A stretch of 64,000 bases of DNA, taken from contig NZ_CANMCP010000007.1 of NCBI RefSeq assembly GCF_947496385.1, positions 1 through 64,000 on the forward strand. Direction: 5' to 3'. This document shows, piece by piece, positions 16,742-27,650 of this stretch. Position 1 is the first letter of the stretch, and each line of letters opens with the position of its first letter. The position numbers and the translations under genes were made by a program. The notes under the pieces were generated by a model. The model saw only the letters and a list, made by a program, of their open reading frames with translations. It searched no databases and was not told the origin of the DNA. This DNA is from an uncultured Croceicoccus sp. Lineage in GTDB: Bacteria > Pseudomonadota > Alphaproteobacteria > Sphingomonadales > Sphingomonadaceae.

Positions 16742-17977
16742 ATGTCTTGGCGGATTTGCTGGGTGCCTTTGGCAGCCATGATCGCCGCGCAGGCTGCACA
16801 GGCGCAGCCCGTCGGCTACGAGGAAGCGCTTGAAGCCGCGCGGGCGGAGCAGCCCGTTCTGGAGGCGGGCGCGTTGCGCGTGGAAGCAAGGCGGGTGGCG
16901 GCGGATGCTGCCGACGAACTGCCCGACCCGCGCCTCCGCGCTGGCGTCATGAATCTGCCGGTCACCGGGCCAGCCGCCTTCGAGATCGACCGGCAGCTTC
17001 CGAGCCAGATCGCGATCGGCATCGAGCAGGAAATCCCCAACCTCGCCCGCCGCCGCGCACGGTCGGGTCTCGCCGGTTCGGAGATCCGGCTCGCCGAAGC
17101 GCGTCTCGGCATGGCGGAACGCAATATTCTCGCTGATGCCGGAGGTGCCTGGATCAGCCTCTATTATGCACAGCGACGGATGGATCTTGCGCGCACCGCG
17201 CTGTCCGACCTTCGGGAGTTCGTTCCGGTCGCCAACAGCGCGGTCGCATCGGGATCGGCAAGGCCCGCCGAGAGCCTGATGATCCGGCGCGAACTGCTCG
17301 AGATCGAGGACGCCATAACTGCCATCGAGGCAAGCCGGGAAACGGCGCAGGCTCGCCTTTCGCGCTATATTGCCGCTGACCAACCCGTGGCGCAGGGCAT
17401 CGCTCCCAGCGTCGATGTGGATTCGGAACGGCTACGGCTCGACCTGGAAACCAACCCCGAGCTGATCCTTGCGGACGCCGAGAGTGAGCGGTCCGAAGCG
17501 GGCGTCCGGTTGGCTCGCTCCGAAAAGCGGCCCGACTTCGGCGTGAGTGTAACCTACGGCCGCAGAAACCCCGATTTCGGCGATGTCGTGTCGGTCATGG
17601 GATCGGTCACGCTGCCGATCTTCACCGATCGGCGCCAGAACCCGCGTATCGCGGCAGCCGAGGCAGACGCAGCTGCCGCGCTGGCCGAGCGCGACGACCG
17701 CCTGCGCGGGGTCACTGCCCGGTTCGAGGCCGACCTTGCCGCCTGGCGCAGCGCGGTGCGGCAATGGGAGCGGGCGCGCGACGAGCTTCTCCCGCTCGCA
17801 CGTGATCGAACCGCACTCGAGACGGCCAGCTTCGCCGCCGGCCGCGCCGATCTCGTCGACGTGATCGCGTCAAAATCTGCGCTAGCACTTCTCGAACTCG
17901 AGATTCTCGAACGCGAGCAGGCCGCGGTCGAGGCGGCTGCGACGCTGCGACTTACCTACGGGGAGGACAGGCCGTGA
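16742..17977 (+). CDS. TolC-family outer-membrane efflux protein (CusC/CzcC-like)
   Basis: Outer-membrane channel subunit of a tripartite metal pump, 411 aa, a usual length. A signal peptide of about 22 residues ends in AQAAQAQP, then two repeats of long amphipathic helices (periplasmic tunnel) separated by beta segments, e.g. DFGVSVTYGRRNPDFGDVVSVMGSVTLP in the second repeat. The final helices are Ala/Glu/Arg rich. The stop overlaps the adaptor start (GTGA), so it is the first pump gene of the copper operon. Metal class comes from the downstream CusB/CusA features. Confidence 0.88.
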   Translation: MSWRICWVPLAAMIAAQAAQAQPVGYEEALEAARAEQPVLEAGALRVEARRVAADAADELPDPRLRAGVMNLPVTGPAAFEIDRQLPSQIAIGIEQEIPNLARRRARSGLAGSEIRLAEARLGMAERNILADAGGAWISLYYAQRRMDLARTALSDLREFVPVANSAVASGSARPAESLMIRRELLEIEDAITAIEASRETAQARLSRYIAADQPVAQGIAPSVDVDSERLRLDLETNPELILADAESERSEAGVRLARSEKRPDFGVSVTYGRRNPDFGDVVSVMGSVTLPIFTDRRQNPRIAAAEADAAAALAERDDRLRGVTARFEADLAAWRSAVRQWERARDELLPLARDRTALETASFAAGRADLVDVIASKSALALLELEILEREQAAVEAAATLRLTYGEDRP

Positions 17978-19488
17978 GAGCTATGTTCGAACGTCTGACG
18001 CCGCGCCAGCGCTCTTATGCGGCGGCGGCCGGTATTGCTTTGATCAGCCTAGGGGCCGGTTACGGTCTGTCGATGCTCGGCGAAGGTGGCGGTGCTAATG
18101 AAGATGCTGCTGCCGAGACCGGATGCGAGGAAGTCCTTTACTGGTACGATCCGATGGTGCCCGACCAGCGCTTCGACGAGCCGGGCAAATCTCCGTTCAT
18201 GGACATGCAGCTGGTCCCGAAATGCGCCGGAGGCGAGGCGCAGGGCGGCGAAGGAGTCAGCATCGATTCCACGATGGTTCAGAATTTCGGGATCCGCACC
18301 GCCGAGGTCGAATTCGGCGTGCTGGAGCCGGAGACGACGGTTACCGGCACGCTCGCCTATAACGGGAGCGAAGTCGCAATCGTCCAGCCACGCGCGGGCG
18401 GCTATGTCCAGCGGACCTACGGCCACGCCCCGCAAGACCTGATCGCAAGGGGCGCGCCGATCGCCGATCTTCTGGTGCCCGAATGGGGCGGCGCGCAGAA
18501 CGAATATCTGGCCGTCGCCGCGACCGGGGACCAAGCCTTGACCCGGGCCGCTCGCGAACGTCTGCGCCTCCTCGGCATGCCGGATTCGGTGATTGCTTCG
18601 GTCGCACGAAGCGGCAGGCCACAGTCGACGATTACAGTCACCGCGCCGCAATCCGGGGCGATCACTGCCCTTGGTGTGCGCCCGGGCATGACGGTCATGG
18701 CGGGCCAGACCCTCGCGGAAATCAGCGGCTACAGTCCGATCTGGCTCGAGGCAGCGGTGCCAGAGGCGCTGGCGGGGAGCGCCCGCGTTGGACAGCCGGT
18801 AAGTGCGACCCTCACCGCCTTTCCCGGCGAACGCTTCGCCGGCCGGATCATCGCCATCCTGCCCAGCGCGCAGGATGCCAGCCGGACGATCACCGTGCGC
18901 GCGGCGATGCCCAATCCCGGGCTGCGTCTGAAGCCGGGAATGTTCGCGCAGGTCACGCTTGCGCCCGAGCGGCAACAGGCCTTGCTGGTGCCGTCCGAAG
19001 CCGTGATCCGCACCGGCGAACGCACCCTGGTGATGATCACTCAGGAGCGTGGGGGCTACCGCCCTGCCGAGGTGCGGATCGGACGCGAAGCAGGCGGTCG
19101 GACCGAAGTGCTTGCGGGCCTCGCGGCGGGCGAAGAGGTGGTCGTTTCGGGCCAGTTCCTGCTCGACTCCGAGGCCAGCCTTGCCGGTATCGATGTGCGC
19201 GCCATTGACGAAGCGCCATCGACCGTCGGCGAAGGCGAAACGCAGAACGACGCGGATAGGCCGCGGACCTATCGCGCCACCGGCACGATCGAGCGGATCA
19301 CTGCCCGCGGTGTCACCTTGCGGCACGGGCCGGTGCCCGCGCTCGAATGGCCGGCCATGACGATGGGGTTCGCCACCGAGGGTCCGGCGCAGCTGCGCGG
19401 GTTTCAACGCGGCGACCGGGTTGCCTTCACCTTTGTCCAGGCCAGAAGCGGACCTCAAATCGTCTCGATCCGGAAGACCGGCGAATGA
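17974..19488 (+). CDS. cusB: CusB-type adaptor with metal-binding and CusF domains
   Basis: Periplasmic adaptor of 504 aa for Cu(I)/Ag(I) efflux. After a membrane anchor (residues 13-34) comes a heavy-metal-binding domain with C51, M61, M76, M78 and C84. HlyD-type barrel and hairpin domains fill the middle. The last 80 residues are a fused CusF domain with H451, W459, M462 and M464, exactly the spacing of the E. coli CusF copper site (H36, W44, M47, M49). E. coli CusB lacks this fusion, so metal loading is built into the adaptor here. GTG start with GGGGAGG upstream; ATGA overlap with cusA. Confidence 0.92.
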   Translation: MRAMFERLTPRQRSYAAAAGIALISLGAGYGLSMLGEGGGANEDAAAETGCEEVLYWYDPMVPDQRFDEPGKSPFMDMQLVPKCAGGEAQGGEGVSIDSTMVQNFGIRTAEVEFGVLEPETTVTGTLAYNGSEVAIVQPRAGGYVQRTYGHAPQDLIARGAPIADLLVPEWGGAQNEYLAVAATGDQALTRAARERLRLLGMPDSVIASVARSGRPQSTITVTAPQSGAITALGVRPGMTVMAGQTLAEISGYSPIWLEAAVPEALAGSARVGQPVSATLTAFPGERFAGRIIAILPSAQDASRTITVRAAMPNPGLRLKPGMFAQVTLAPERQQALLVPSEAVIRTGERTLVMITQERGGYRPAEVRIGREAGGRTEVLAGLAAGEEVVVSGQFLLDSEASLAGIDVRAIDEAPSTVGEGETQNDADRPRTYRATGTIERITARGVTLRHGPVPALEWPAMTMGFATEGPAQLRGFQRGDRVAFTFVQARSGPQIVSIRKTGE

Positions 19489-22400
19489 TCGCGCGGATCA
19501 TCGACAGTTCCATTGCCAACCGCCTTTTCGTGGTTCTGGCTGCAATCGGTCTGGCGCTCGCCGGCTTCTGGGCGGTGCGGACCACCCCGGTCGATGCGCT
19601 GCCCGATCTCTCCGACGTGCAGGTGGTGATCCGCTCGAACTACGCCGGGCAGGCCCCGCGCATCGTCGAGGACCAGGTCACCTACCCGCTGGCGACGACG
19701 ATGCTTTCGGTTCCGGGAGCGAAGACCGTGCGCGGCTATTCGTTTTTCGGCGACAGCTATGTCTATGTCATTTTCGAGGACGGGACCGATCTCTACTGGG
19801 CGCGTTCGCGCGTTCTGGAATATCTCAACCAGGTCCAGAACCGTCTGCCCGAAGGCGTCGAGAGTACACTCGGCCCGGATGCGACCGGGGTCGGGTGGAT
19901 CTACGAATATGCGCTGGTCGATCGCAGTGGAGGGCACGATCTTGCAGGGCTGAGGAGTCTGCAGGACTGGTTCCTGCGCTACGAGCTGAAGACCATTCCC
20001 GGCATTGCCGAAGTCGCCAGCGTCGGCGGCATGGTCAAGCAGTACCAGATCGTACTCGATCCCTATCGCGTGGCCTCGCTCGGCGTGACCCACGCCGAGG
20101 TGGTGAGCGCGGTCCAGGCAGGCAACCAGGAGGCGGGCGGCTCCATCGTAGAGATGGGCGAAGCCGAATTCATGGTTCGCTCGTCGGGCTATCTCGGGAG
20201 CCTGGAGGATTTTCGCGTCATACCGCTGCGCACCGAAGCGGGCGGTGTTCCGATCACGCTGGGCGATGTCGCCAATGTCCAGATCGGGCCCGAACTCCGC
20301 CGCGGCATCGCCGAGCTTAACGGCCAGGGCGAAGTTGCAGGCGGGATCGTCATCCTGCGGCAGGGCGCAGACGCGCGCGGTGCGATCGAGGCGGTGGAAG
20401 CGAAGCTCGATCAGTTGCAAGCGAGCCTGCCCGAAGGGGTCGAGATCGTCACGACCTACGATCGCTCGCAGCTGATCGACGCCTCGGTCGAAAACCTCAC
20501 CACCAAGCTGATCGAGGAGTTTATCGTCGTCGCGCTCGTCTGCCTGCTGTTCCTGTGGCATGCGCGCTCGGCGCTCGTGGCGGTCGTCACATTGCCGCTG
20601 GGCATCCTCGCCGCCTTTCTCGTGATGCGCTTCCAGGGCGTCAACGCCAACATCATGTCGCTGGGCGGCATCGCTATTGCGATCGGCGCGATGGTCGATG
20701 CGGCGGTGGTGATGATCGAGAATGCGCACAAGCATATCGAGCGCTGGACCGAGGAGAACCCGGATACCGTGCTTTCGGTTCAGGAGCGCTGGCGGATCGT
20801 CGCGGACGCATCGAAGGAGGTTGGGCCGGCGCTGTTCTTCAGCCTGCTGATCATCACGCTTTCGTTCCTGCCGGTCTTCACCCTGCAGGCGCAGGAGGGA
20901 CGGCTGTTCGCCCCGCTCGCCTTCACCAAGACCTATGCCATGGCGGCGGCGGCGATCCTGTCGATCACGCTGGTGCCGGTTCTGATGGGCTGGCTGATCA
21001 GGGGCAAGATTCCCGCCGAAGACAGCAATCCGATCAACAGGGCGCTGACCCGCGCCTACCGGCCCGGGCTCGATTGGGTGATGCGCCGTCCGAAGGCAAC
21101 GCTGGTCATCGCCGGGCTGATTTTCGCAACGACGCTCGTTCCTTTCTCGCGCCTTGGCGGCGAGTTCCTGCCCCCGCTCGATGAGGGCGATCTGCTCTAC
21201 ATGCCGAGCGCGCTTCCCGGTCTGTCTCCAGGCGAGGCCTCGGCACTGCTTCAGCGGACCGACCGCCTGATCAAGACGGTGCCAGAAGTCGACACCGTCT
21301 TCGGCAAGGCCGGCCGCGCCGACACGGCGACCGATCCGGCGCCGCTGACGATGTTCGAGACCACGATTCGCTTCAAGCCGCGCGAGGAATGGCGCGAGGG
21401 CATGACGACCGACAAGCTGGTCGAGGAGCTCGATCGCGTGGTGCGGGTGCCGGGTCTCGCCAACGTGTGGGTGCCCCCCATCCGCAACCGCATCGACATG
21501 CTCGCAACCGGCATCAAGAGCCCGATCGGGGTCAAGGTTTCGGGCGAGGATCTGGATGAGATCGAACGCGTCGCGCTCCAGGTCGAGCGGATCGCCAAGC
21601 AGGTGCCGGGGGTTAGCTCGGCGCTGGCTGAAAGGCTTTCGGGGGGCCGCTATGTCGATGTCGATATCAATCGCCTGGAAGCAGCGCGCTACGGGCTCAA
21701 CATCGCCGACGTACAACAGATCGTCTCGGGCGCGATTGGCGGCGCGAATGTCGCGCGCACGGTCGAAGGGCTGGCACGCTATCCGGTCAATGTCCGCTAT
21801 CCGCGCGAGATCCGCGACAGCGTCGATGAACTGCGCAATCTTCCGGTACTCACCCCTGCGGGACAGCAGATTACGCTTGGCACCGTCGCTGATGTTCGGG
21901 TGACCAGCGGCCCGCCCATGCTCAAGAGCGAGCAGGGACGCCCGACCAGCTTCGTCTACATCGATGTACGCGGGCGCGATCTGATCTCGGTGGTGAGCGA
22001 CTTGCAGGAGGCGATCGCGGCCGAGGTCGATCTGCCCGCGGGCGTCAGCCTGTCTTACGCCGGGCAGTTCGAGTATCTGACCCGCGCCTATGAGCGCCTG
22101 AAGATTGTCGTGCCGGCGACGCTCGCGATCATCTTCCTGCTGCTTTATCTTATCTTCCGCCGCTTCGACGAGGCGCTGCTGATCATGGGTACGCTCCCAT
22201 TTGCGCTGACCGGCGGGTTCTGGCTGCTCTACCTGATGGGGTACAACCAATCGGTCGCGACGGCCGTGGGGTTCATCGCGCTCGCAGGCGTGTCAGCAGA
22301 GTTCGGCGTGGTCATGCTGATCTACCTGAAAGCCGCGTTGGAGCGGCGCGAAGGCGACCTCGACGCCAATGAGGTATCGGCGGCGATCCGCGAAGGCGCC

Positions 22401-22652
22401 CTGCTGCGCGTCCGCCCCAAGGCGATGACCGTGGCGGTCATCCTCGCCGGCCTTTTTCCGATCCTGATCGGCACCGGCGCCGGGTCCGAAGTGATGAGCC
22501 GTATCGCGGCCCCAATGATCGGCGGCATGATCACCGCCCCGCTCTTGTCCATGTTCCTCTTACCTGCCGCATATCTGATGATGCGGCGTCCCCGGTCGGA
22601 TCGGCCAAACCCCTCCCAAGGAGATGAAGAATGCGTTTTGCAACCCTCATGA
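19485..22652 (+). CDS. cusA: Cu(I)/Ag(I) RND efflux pump CusA
   Basis: Inner-membrane pump of 1055 aa, the usual CusA length. Start chosen at the ATG overlapping the cusB stop, giving the canonical [17 protein letters not shown]-terminus; the longer upstream frame is the shadow of cusB. The TM4 motif [19 protein letters not shown] places D405 where E. coli CusA has D405, with E412 following. The single-Asp pattern distinguishes the monovalent class from the Czc-type pump at 1266. Second-half motifs such as [18 protein letters not shown] are conserved. It is followed, with a 22-base overlap, by a cusF lipoprotein gene. Confidence 0.95.
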   Translation: MIARIIDSSIANRLFVVLAAIGLALAGFWAVRTTPVDALPDLSDVQVVIRSNYAGQAPRIVEDQVTYPLATTMLSVPGAKTVRGYSFFGDSYVYVIFEDGTDLYWARSRVLEYLNQVQNRLPEGVESTLGPDATGVGWIYEYALVDRSGGHDLAGLRSLQDWFLRYELKTIPGIAEVASVGGMVKQYQIVLDPYRVASLGVTHAEVVSAVQAGNQEAGGSIVEMGEAEFMVRSSGYLGSLEDFRVIPLRTEAGGVPITLGDVANVQIGPELRRGIAELNGQGEVAGGIVILRQGADARGAIEAVEAKLDQLQASLPEGVEIVTTYDRSQLIDASVENLTTKLIEEFIVVALVCLLFLWHARSALVAVVTLPLGILAAFLVMRFQGVNANIMSLGGIAIAIGAMVDAAVVMIENAHKHIERWTEENPDTVLSVQERWRIVADASKEVGPALFFSLLIITLSFLPVFTLQAQEGRLFAPLAFTKTYAMAAAAILSITLVPVLMGWLIRGKIPAEDSNPINRALTRAYRPGLDWVMRRPKATLVIAGLIFATTLVPFSRLGGEFLPPLDEGDLLYMPSALPGLSPGEASALLQRTDRLIKTVPEVDTVFGKAGRADTATDPAPLTMFETTIRFKPREEWREGMTTDKLVEELDRVVRVPGLANVWVPPIRNRIDMLATGIKSPIGVKVSGEDLDEIERVALQVERIAKQVPGVSSALAERLSGGRYVDVDINRLEAARYGLNIADVQQIVSGAIGGANVARTVEGLARYPVNVRYPREIRDSVDELRNLPVLTPAGQQITLGTVADVRVTSGPPMLKSEQGRPTSFVYIDVRGRDLISVVSDLQEAIAAEVDLPAGVSLSYAGQFEYLTRAYERLKIVVPATLAIIFLLLYLIFRRFDEALLIMGTLPFALTGGFWLLYLMGYNQSVATAVGFIALAGVSAEFGVVMLIYLKAALERREGDLDANEVSAAIREGALLRVRPKAMTVAVILAGLFPILIGTGAGSEVMSRIAAPMIGGMITAPLLSMFLLPAAYLMMRRPRSDRPNPSQGDEECVLQPS

Positions 22653-23008
22653 TAATGCTGGCCGCGCCGCTCGCGCTCGCTGCGTGCGATAATGGCAACG
22701 ACAGCGCGGAAACCGCCGACATGCCTATGGCGGACGAAAAGATGGCCATGGGCGGCGAGGACATGCCCATGATGCAATCTGGCGAAAGCGCAGAAATAGG
22801 CCGCGGTGAAGGCACCGTCACAGCGGTGGATGCCGAAAAAATCACGATCGATCATGGCCCGATTCCCGAGGTGAACTGGCCAGCAATGACCATGGCCTTC
22901 GAGGCTGATGAAACAGCACGCGAGGCTGTGGCCGTGGGCGATGCCGTTACATTCGCTTTCCGCAAAACCGACAGCGGCGGAGAGATCACTTCGATCACCA
23001 AAAGATAG
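22631..23008 (+). CDS. cusF: CusF-like copper chaperone, lipoprotein
   Basis: Periplasmic copper/silver chaperone of 125 aa. A lipoprotein signal ends at LALAAC (C19), then a Met-rich flexible stretch (residues 30-48, [18 protein letters not shown]) and the CusF OB-fold. The metal site is H75, W83, M86 and M88 (DHGPIP...NWPAMTM), the same spacing as in E. coli CusF and as in the domain fused to CusB above. Membrane tethering by the lipid anchor is unlike soluble E. coli CusF. It overlaps the cusA 3' end and is followed by a likely terminator. Confidence 0.9.
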   Translation: MRFATLMIMLAAPLALAACDNGNDSAETADMPMADEKMAMGGEDMPMMQSGESAEIGRGEGTVTAVDAEKITIDHGPIPEVNWPAMTMAFEADETAREAVAVGDAVTFAFRKTDSGGEITSITKR

Positions 23009-23036
23009 GCCTTTGAAAGCTCGAATGGCGGGCGAT

Positions 23037-23054
23037 GCCCGTCGTTCGGGCTTT
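23037..23054 (+). terminator. Possible terminator after cusF
   Basis: A short hairpin GCCCG-TCGTT-CGGGC followed by TTT, 29 bases after the cusF stop. The stem is only 5 bp and the T run short, so strength is doubtful; copA may still be reached by read-through. Confidence 0.45.
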
Positions 23055-23164
23055 CTCGGGATATAAGCCGGCGTGACGACGTAGCTTCGACAAGGCGATG
23101 GCTTCGAAACCAACGGCGAGCTGGTCGATGCCGGCGATTTCCCCACGACCGCGAGGATTTCGGC

Positions 23165-25540
23165 ATGAAACAGACAAACGACAGTCGCGGACCTGACGAG
23201 TCCAAAACGCCCGGCACGGCGATCGATCCGGTCTGCGGGATGAGCGTCAAGATCGATGGCGCTAAGCACGTGGCCGAGCACAAGGGCTCCGAGCACTATT
23301 TCTGCTCTTCGCGCTGCCACGACAAGTTCCGAGCGGATCCAGAAATCTATCTATCAGGCGCTCATCTCGATGCCGTGGAAGAGGTGCCCGAGGGCACGAT
23401 CTACACCTGCCCGATGCATCCCGAGATTCGCCAGCCCGGACCTGGCTCCTGCCCGATCTGCGGCATGGCGCTCGAGCCGGAAACCGTCAGCCTCGACGAA
23501 GGCCCCGATCCCGAGCTTGTCGATATGCGCCGCCGCTTCTGGTGGAGCGCGCTCCTGACCGTGCCGCTATTCGTCTATGCGATGAGCGACATGGTTTCGG
23601 GGCTCAGCTTCGATCGGCTGATCGAGCCTGCCCGAGCACAATGGGCGCAATTGCTTCTCGCCACACCGGTGGTGCTCTGGGGCGGCTGGCCGTTTTTCGT
23701 GCGTGCCCTGCAATCGCTCAAGACGCGCAATCTCAACATGTTCACGCTGATCGGTATCGGCGTCGGCATTGCCTATCTGTTCAGCCTGGTGGCGACGGCG
23801 CTGCCGGACCTGTTCCCGCCGGCCTTTCGCGATCATTCGGGTCGGGTGGGCGTGTACTACGAGGCAGCGGCGGTCATCACCACGCTTGTCCTCTTGGGGC
23901 AGGTATTGGAATTGAAGGCGCGCGGCTCGACGTCAAGCGCCCTTCGCGCGCTGCTCGAGCTCGCGCCGCCCTCTACTGTGAAGATCTTCAGCGAAGGCGA
24001 GGAACGCGAGGTGCCGCTCGATGAGCTGGCCACCGGCGACCGCTTGCGCGTGCGGCCTGGTGACAAGGTCCCGGTCGATGGCGAAATCGAGGAGGGATCG
24101 AGCGCAATCGACGAGTCGATGGTGAGCGGCGAACCCCTGCCGGTGACCAAGCGCGCGGGCGACACGGTCATCGGCGGAACGGTCAACCAGACGGGGGGCT
24201 TCGTCATGCGGGCCACCAACGTCGGCAAGGACACCATGCTGTCCAAGATCGTCCAGATGGTCGCCGAAGCGCAGCGCAGCCGCGCGCCGATTCAGCGATT
24301 GGCCGATCAGGTCGCGGGCTGGTTCGTGCCCGCCGTCGTCGTGGTCGCAATCGTCACTTTCGTGGTCTGGGCGATCTGGGGGCCGGCACCGGCTTTCGCC
24401 TATGCGCTGGTCAACGCCATTGCGGTCCTGATCATTGCCTGCCCCTGTGCGCTGGGGCTCGCCACGCCGATGTCGGTGATGACCGGCACCGGCAAGGGCG
24501 CGCAGCACGGCATCCTGATCCGCAATGCCGAGGCGCTGGAGACGCTCGAGAAGATCGACACGCTTGTGGTCGACAAGACCGGCACGCTGACGATGGGCAA
24601 GCCCGATCTGGTGGCGGTCGATCCTGTGCAAGGCATCGATGAAACCGAGTTCCTTGCCGCGGTCGCGGGCGTCGAGCTGGGCAGCGAGCATCCGCTGGCG
24701 CATGCGATCGTCGAGGGCGCGCGGGCACGGGGGATCTCGCCCGCCAATGCGACGGACCTGGCGTCGACTACCGGCGAAGGCGTCGAAGCGACCGTGAATG
24801 CTCGCCGGGTGGCGATCGGGAACGAGAAGATGATGCGCCGCGTCGGGATCGACGACGAGACCTGGCTGGGCTCGGCCGAAGCCGGACGCGCGCAGGGGCA
24901 AACGGTGATGTTCGTTGCATTCGACGGGCGCCGTGCAGGTCTGATCGCCGTGGCCGACCCCATCAAGCCGACCAGCGCGGCGGCGATCGCTGCACTCCAC
25001 GCGCGCGGTATTCGCGTGGTCATGCTGACCGGCGACAGCCGGGGCACGGCCGAAGCGGTGGCGCGGGAAATGGGCATCGACGAAGTGCACGCCAATGTCT
25101 CGCCCGAAGACAAGCATCGCGAGGTGGAGAGATTGAAGTCCGAGGGGCGCCGCGTTGCCATGGCCGGGGATGGGATCAACGATGCGCCCGCCCTGGCGGC
25201 CGCCGATGTCGGCATCGCCATGGGCACCGGCACCGACGTGGCGATCGAGAGCGCCGGCGTCACGCTGGTGCGCGGCGATCTGACGGGAGTGGTTCAGGCG
25301 ATCGTCCTGTCGCGCGCGACCATGCGCAACATCCGGCAGAACCTGTTCTTTGCCTTCGCCTACAACACGCTGGGTATTCCGGTTGCCGCCGGTGTGCTGT
25401 TTCCCTTTACCGGCTTGCTGCTGAACCCGATGATCGCTGCGGCGGCGATGAGCCTGTCCTCGGTTTCGGTGATCGGCAACGCGCTGCGCCTGCGTGGTCT
25501 GCGATTGTCGGCCATCGACGGCGTCGCAGAACAGTCCTGA
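23165..25540 (+). CDS. copA: Copper-translocating P1B-type ATPase with YHS and HMBD domains
   Basis: Inner-membrane Cu(I) exporter of 791 aa. The N-terminus has a YHS domain ([12 protein letters not shown]...[11 protein letters not shown], about residues 20-58) and a heavy-metal-binding domain with YTCPMHPEI and SCPICGMAL (about 80-105) instead of the classic HMA CxxC domain. The core motifs are complete: SGEP in the actuator domain, CPC in [18 protein letters not shown] phosphorylation site, SEHPLAHA and [10 protein letters not shown]. This N-terminal combination is common in copper-cluster ATPases of proteobacteria. It probably works with the Cus pump by passing cytosolic copper to the periplasm. 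The membrane-protein gene at 25550 follows after 9 bases. Confidence 0.93.
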   Translation: MKQTNDSRGPDESKTPGTAIDPVCGMSVKIDGAKHVAEHKGSEHYFCSSRCHDKFRADPEIYLSGAHLDAVEEVPEGTIYTCPMHPEIRQPGPGSCPICGMALEPETVSLDEGPDPELVDMRRRFWWSALLTVPLFVYAMSDMVSGLSFDRLIEPARAQWAQLLLATPVVLWGGWPFFVRALQSLKTRNLNMFTLIGIGVGIAYLFSLVATALPDLFPPAFRDHSGRVGVYYEAAAVITTLVLLGQVLELKARGSTSSALRALLELAPPSTVKIFSEGEEREVPLDELATGDRLRVRPGDKVPVDGEIEEGSSAIDESMVSGEPLPVTKRAGDTVIGGTVNQTGGFVMRATNVGKDTMLSKIVQMVAEAQRSRAPIQRLADQVAGWFVPAVVVVAIVTFVVWAIWGPAPAFAYALVNAIAVLIIACPCALGLATPMSVMTGTGKGAQHGILIRNAEALETLEKIDTLVVDKTGTLTMGKPDLVAVDPVQGIDETEFLAAVAGVELGSEHPLAHAIVEGARARGISPANATDLASTTGEGVEATVNARRVAIGNEKMMRRVGIDDETWLGSAEAGRAQGQTVMFVAFDGRRAGLIAVADPIKPTSAAAIAALHARGIRVVMLTGDSRGTAEAVAREMGIDEVHANVSPEDKHREVERLKSEGRRVAMAGDGINDAPALAAADVGIAMGTGTDVAIESAGVTLVRGDLTGVVQAIVLSRATMRNIRQNLFFAFAYNTLGIPVAAGVLFPFTGLLLNPMIAAAAMSLSSVSVIGNALRLRGLRLSAIDGVAEQS

Positions 25541-25549
25541 GGAAAGCGT

Positions 25550-25993
25550 TTGGCGAAACTCGATAGACCCGAAATCTGGCTGGCGATTCACGGCTACTTG
25601 ATCGCGTTTCTCTGGGAGATGCTGCAGATGCCGTTCTACGCGATGGGCGAGCTTTCTGCATGGCAGGTCACCGTCAATTGCAGCCTCGCTTCATTCGGAG
25701 ACGCGGGCATTATGGTTTTCGCCTATCTCATCGCATCCTGGGCGGCGAATGATCGCTACTGGCTGCACAGCCTGAAGCCGCGTCCGCTGATTGTCTTTCT
25801 GGGAACCGGACAACTACTCACGCTTGTCATAGAATTCATCGCGTTACGCGCGCCATGGGGTTGGAACTATTCCGAGCGGATGCCCGTATTGTTGGGGATT
25901 GGACTGATCCCCCTGATGATGTGGACGGTCGTCCCGCTGCTCGCGCTCGCCCTCGCTGCCCGCTCACTGCGTGAACCGCCTGTCGATCGATGA
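25550..25993 (+). CDS. Conserved membrane protein, paralogue of 12279 gene
   Basis: Four-helix membrane protein of 147 aa, function unknown. TTG start with AGGAAAG 5 bases upstream. Signatures FLWEMLQMPFYAMG, SFGDAGIMVFAYLIAS and APWGWNYSERMP are shared with the protein at 12279-12776. It stands 9 bases after copA and 21 bases before the DUF305 gene, so it is almost certainly in the copper operon. A role in the membrane copper machinery is plausible but only from position. Confidence 0.75.
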   Translation: MAKLDRPEIWLAIHGYLIAFLWEMLQMPFYAMGELSAWQVTVNCSLASFGDAGIMVFAYLIASWAANDRYWLHSLKPRPLIVFLGTGQLLTLVIEFIALRAPWGWNYSERMPVLLGIGLIPLMMWTVVPLLALALAARSLREPPVDR

Positions 25994-26014
25994 AATAAAT
26001 GGCAAGGAGGTTGT

Positions 26015-26536
26015 ATGGCAGAGCATAAAACGAAAGGCGGAGGCGGAGGAAACTACATCCGCTTCATGGCGATGATCGGCACCTCGACCGTCGTGATGTT
26101 CATCCTCATGTACCTGAACACCTACGATGCCGATCACATCTTCTGGAGCGAGACCCGCTTCTGGATGGCCTTCGTCATGGGCGCGGCGATGATGGTGGTG
26201 ATGCTGCTCTTTATGTGGGGTATGTACAAAAGCACTGCCAAGAACTTCGTTATTCTGGGTGTCGCCGCGCTCGTCTTCGCGCTCGCGCTGTGGCTGGTGC
26301 GCAGCCAGACCACGATCACCGACAGCGAATATATGCAGGCGATGATCCCGCATCATTCGATCGCGATCATGACCAGCGAGCGCGCCCATATCCGCGATCC
26401 TCGCGTGCGCAAGCTTGCGCATGACATCATCCTCGCCCAGCGGCGCGAGATCGCGCAGATGAAATACCTGATAGCCGACATCGAGGAGAACGGTGTGCGA
26501 ACCATCGAGCGCCTGCCCGAGGAGGCGGAACAATGA
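26015..26536 (+). CDS. DUF305 membrane protein
   Basis: Protein of 173 aa with three predicted N-terminal helices and a C-terminal DUF305 (ferritin-like, CopM-type) domain. The hallmark MIPHHSIAI (about residues 108-116) and the helix IILAQRREIAQMKYL are present; the two histidines and flanking Met residues are probable copper ligands. A Gly/Lys-rich start (HKTKGGGGGNY) precedes the first helix. AAGGAGG lies just before the ATG. ATGA overlap to the next gene couples it to a lipoprotein. DUF305 proteins are common in copper and silver clusters; the molecular task is not settled. Confidence 0.85.
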   Translation: MAEHKTKGGGGGNYIRFMAMIGTSTVVMFILMYLNTYDADHIFWSETRFWMAFVMGAAMMVVMLLFMWGMYKSTAKNFVILGVAALVFALALWLVRSQTTITDSEYMQAMIPHHSIAIMTSERAHIRDPRVRKLAHDIILAQRREIAQMKYLIADIEENGVRTIERLPEEAEQ

Positions 26537-27027
26537 GAATACTCGCGACGATCGCCGCCCTGACGCTACCCCTGGTCGCGTGCAACCAGAACACCGCCGT
26601 CGGCAATGATCGCGAGTCGCAGCTCGAACCGGCCCCCACACCCGCGCCGATCATGGGTGCCGCGTCAGCCTTGGAGAACGTCGCCACCGCGATCATAAAG
26701 CCGGAAACGATGAGCGGTGTCGATATCGAAGCACTCGGCGGAAAGAACGGGCGCTGCGCCGTCAAGCTTACCGAGGTCGGATTTCCGTCATTCCTCTACG
26801 AGCCCGATGGGCCCGGTGCCATCAAGCTCAACGGAAAGTTGATCGTCCTGCCGCATACGGGCGACGGGCGCTACGAGGACGGCGGGCTCATCGTAACGCT
26901 CCGGTCTGTTGACGCGATCGGCAACGCCGGCCTGCAGGCGATGGATATGATCGTCGTCCCGCCGCAAGCCAGCGACGAAATCGGTTATCGCGGTTACGTC
27001 CGGTGCTACGAAGGTGCCGCGGCATGA
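26533..27027 (+). CDS. Hypothetical lipoprotein in copper operon
   Basis: Protein of 164 aa with a lipoprotein signal (ATIAALTLPLVAC, lipid-anchored Cys at residue 17). The mature part is compact, beta-rich with the motif GRCAVKLTEVGFPSFLYEPDGPGAIKLNGKLIVLP and a late cysteine in YVRCYEG. I do not recognise the family by name. It overlaps both neighbours by ATGA, between the DUF305 gene and a cytochrome c gene, so the three are made together. Confidence 0.7.
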   Translation: MRILATIAALTLPLVACNQNTAVGNDRESQLEPAPTPAPIMGAASALENVATAIIKPETMSGVDIEALGGKNGRCAVKLTEVGFPSFLYEPDGPGAIKLNGKLIVLPHTGDGRYEDGGLIVTLRSVDAIGNAGLQAMDMIVVPPQASDEIGYRGYVRCYEGAAA

Positions 27028-27575
27028 GCAAGACCTGGCGAGGCGTCCTGCTAGGTGTCGTCGGCACCCTGCTGGTGCTGATTGTAATAGGCCTGCTGGT
27101 GATTCTCACTGGCAGTTACAACGTCGCGGCAACCGACCGGCACACCGCGCTGGGTGAGTGGGCGCTGACGACGTCCATGCGCAACGCAGTGCAGGGAGCT
27201 GCCGACGACATCGAGGCGCCTGCCGAACTTGCACCGGCGATGATAATGGCCGGCGCAGGGGAATACAAAGCCATGTGCGTTCAGTGCCATGGCGGTATCG
27301 GCGAAGGTCGCGCGGAATGGGCCGAAACGATGCGCCCCAAGCCGCCCGCCCTTGCGCATGCTGCCCGGGAATGGAGTTCGGAAGAGATTTTCTGGCTGGT
27401 CAAACACGGTGTGAAAATGAGCGGAATGCCAGCCTTCGGTCCGACGCATGATGATCGGACGTTGTGGAATATCGCTGCGTTCGTAAAGGCGATGCCGGAG
27501 ATGAGCGAGCAGGAATACTCGAGCTATGCGGTTGGCCATGTGGATCCGCCCGGCGCAGCGCCGCATCAGCATTGA
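27024..27575 (+). CDS. Membrane-anchored c-type cytochrome
   Basis: Protein of 183 aa with an N-terminal anchor (GVLLGVVGTLLVLIVIGLLVIL) and one haem site CVQCH at residues 85-89. A distal Met ligand is probably in VKMSGMPAFGP. The domain is the small class I cytochrome type seen in copper and cbb3-like contexts. Start taken at the ATG overlapping the preceding stop; an upstream in-frame start exists but lies inside the lipoprotein gene. Last gene of the copper run; the His-rich end (APHQH) may bind metal. It may pass electrons from periplasmic copper oxidation, which is inference. Confidence 0.82.
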   Translation: MSKTWRGVLLGVVGTLLVLIVIGLLVILTGSYNVAATDRHTALGEWALTTSMRNAVQGAADDIEAPAELAPAMIMAGAGEYKAMCVQCHGGIGEGRAEWAETMRPKPPALAHAAREWSSEEIFWLVKHGVKMSGMPAFGPTHDDRTLWNIAAFVKAMPEMSEQEYSSYAVGHVDPPGAAPHQH

Positions 27576-27650
27576 GGGGCGGCTGAGTTGGACTTGCACA
27601 ACATCTCCTTGGCAGAAGTACCGAGATGAGCGTGTGTCCCGTATGTGATT

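Noticed and set aside
19455-22250. A 931-codon open frame on the minus strand across cusA
   Set aside because: Mirror of cusA in GC-rich DNA; composition (His/Arg/Asp/Gln rich, no domain) is that of an antisense shadow, and the plus strand encodes a clear pump.
23933-25591. A 552-codon minus-strand frame opposite copA
   Set aside because: Shadow of the ATPase gene, whose motifs are complete on the plus strand.
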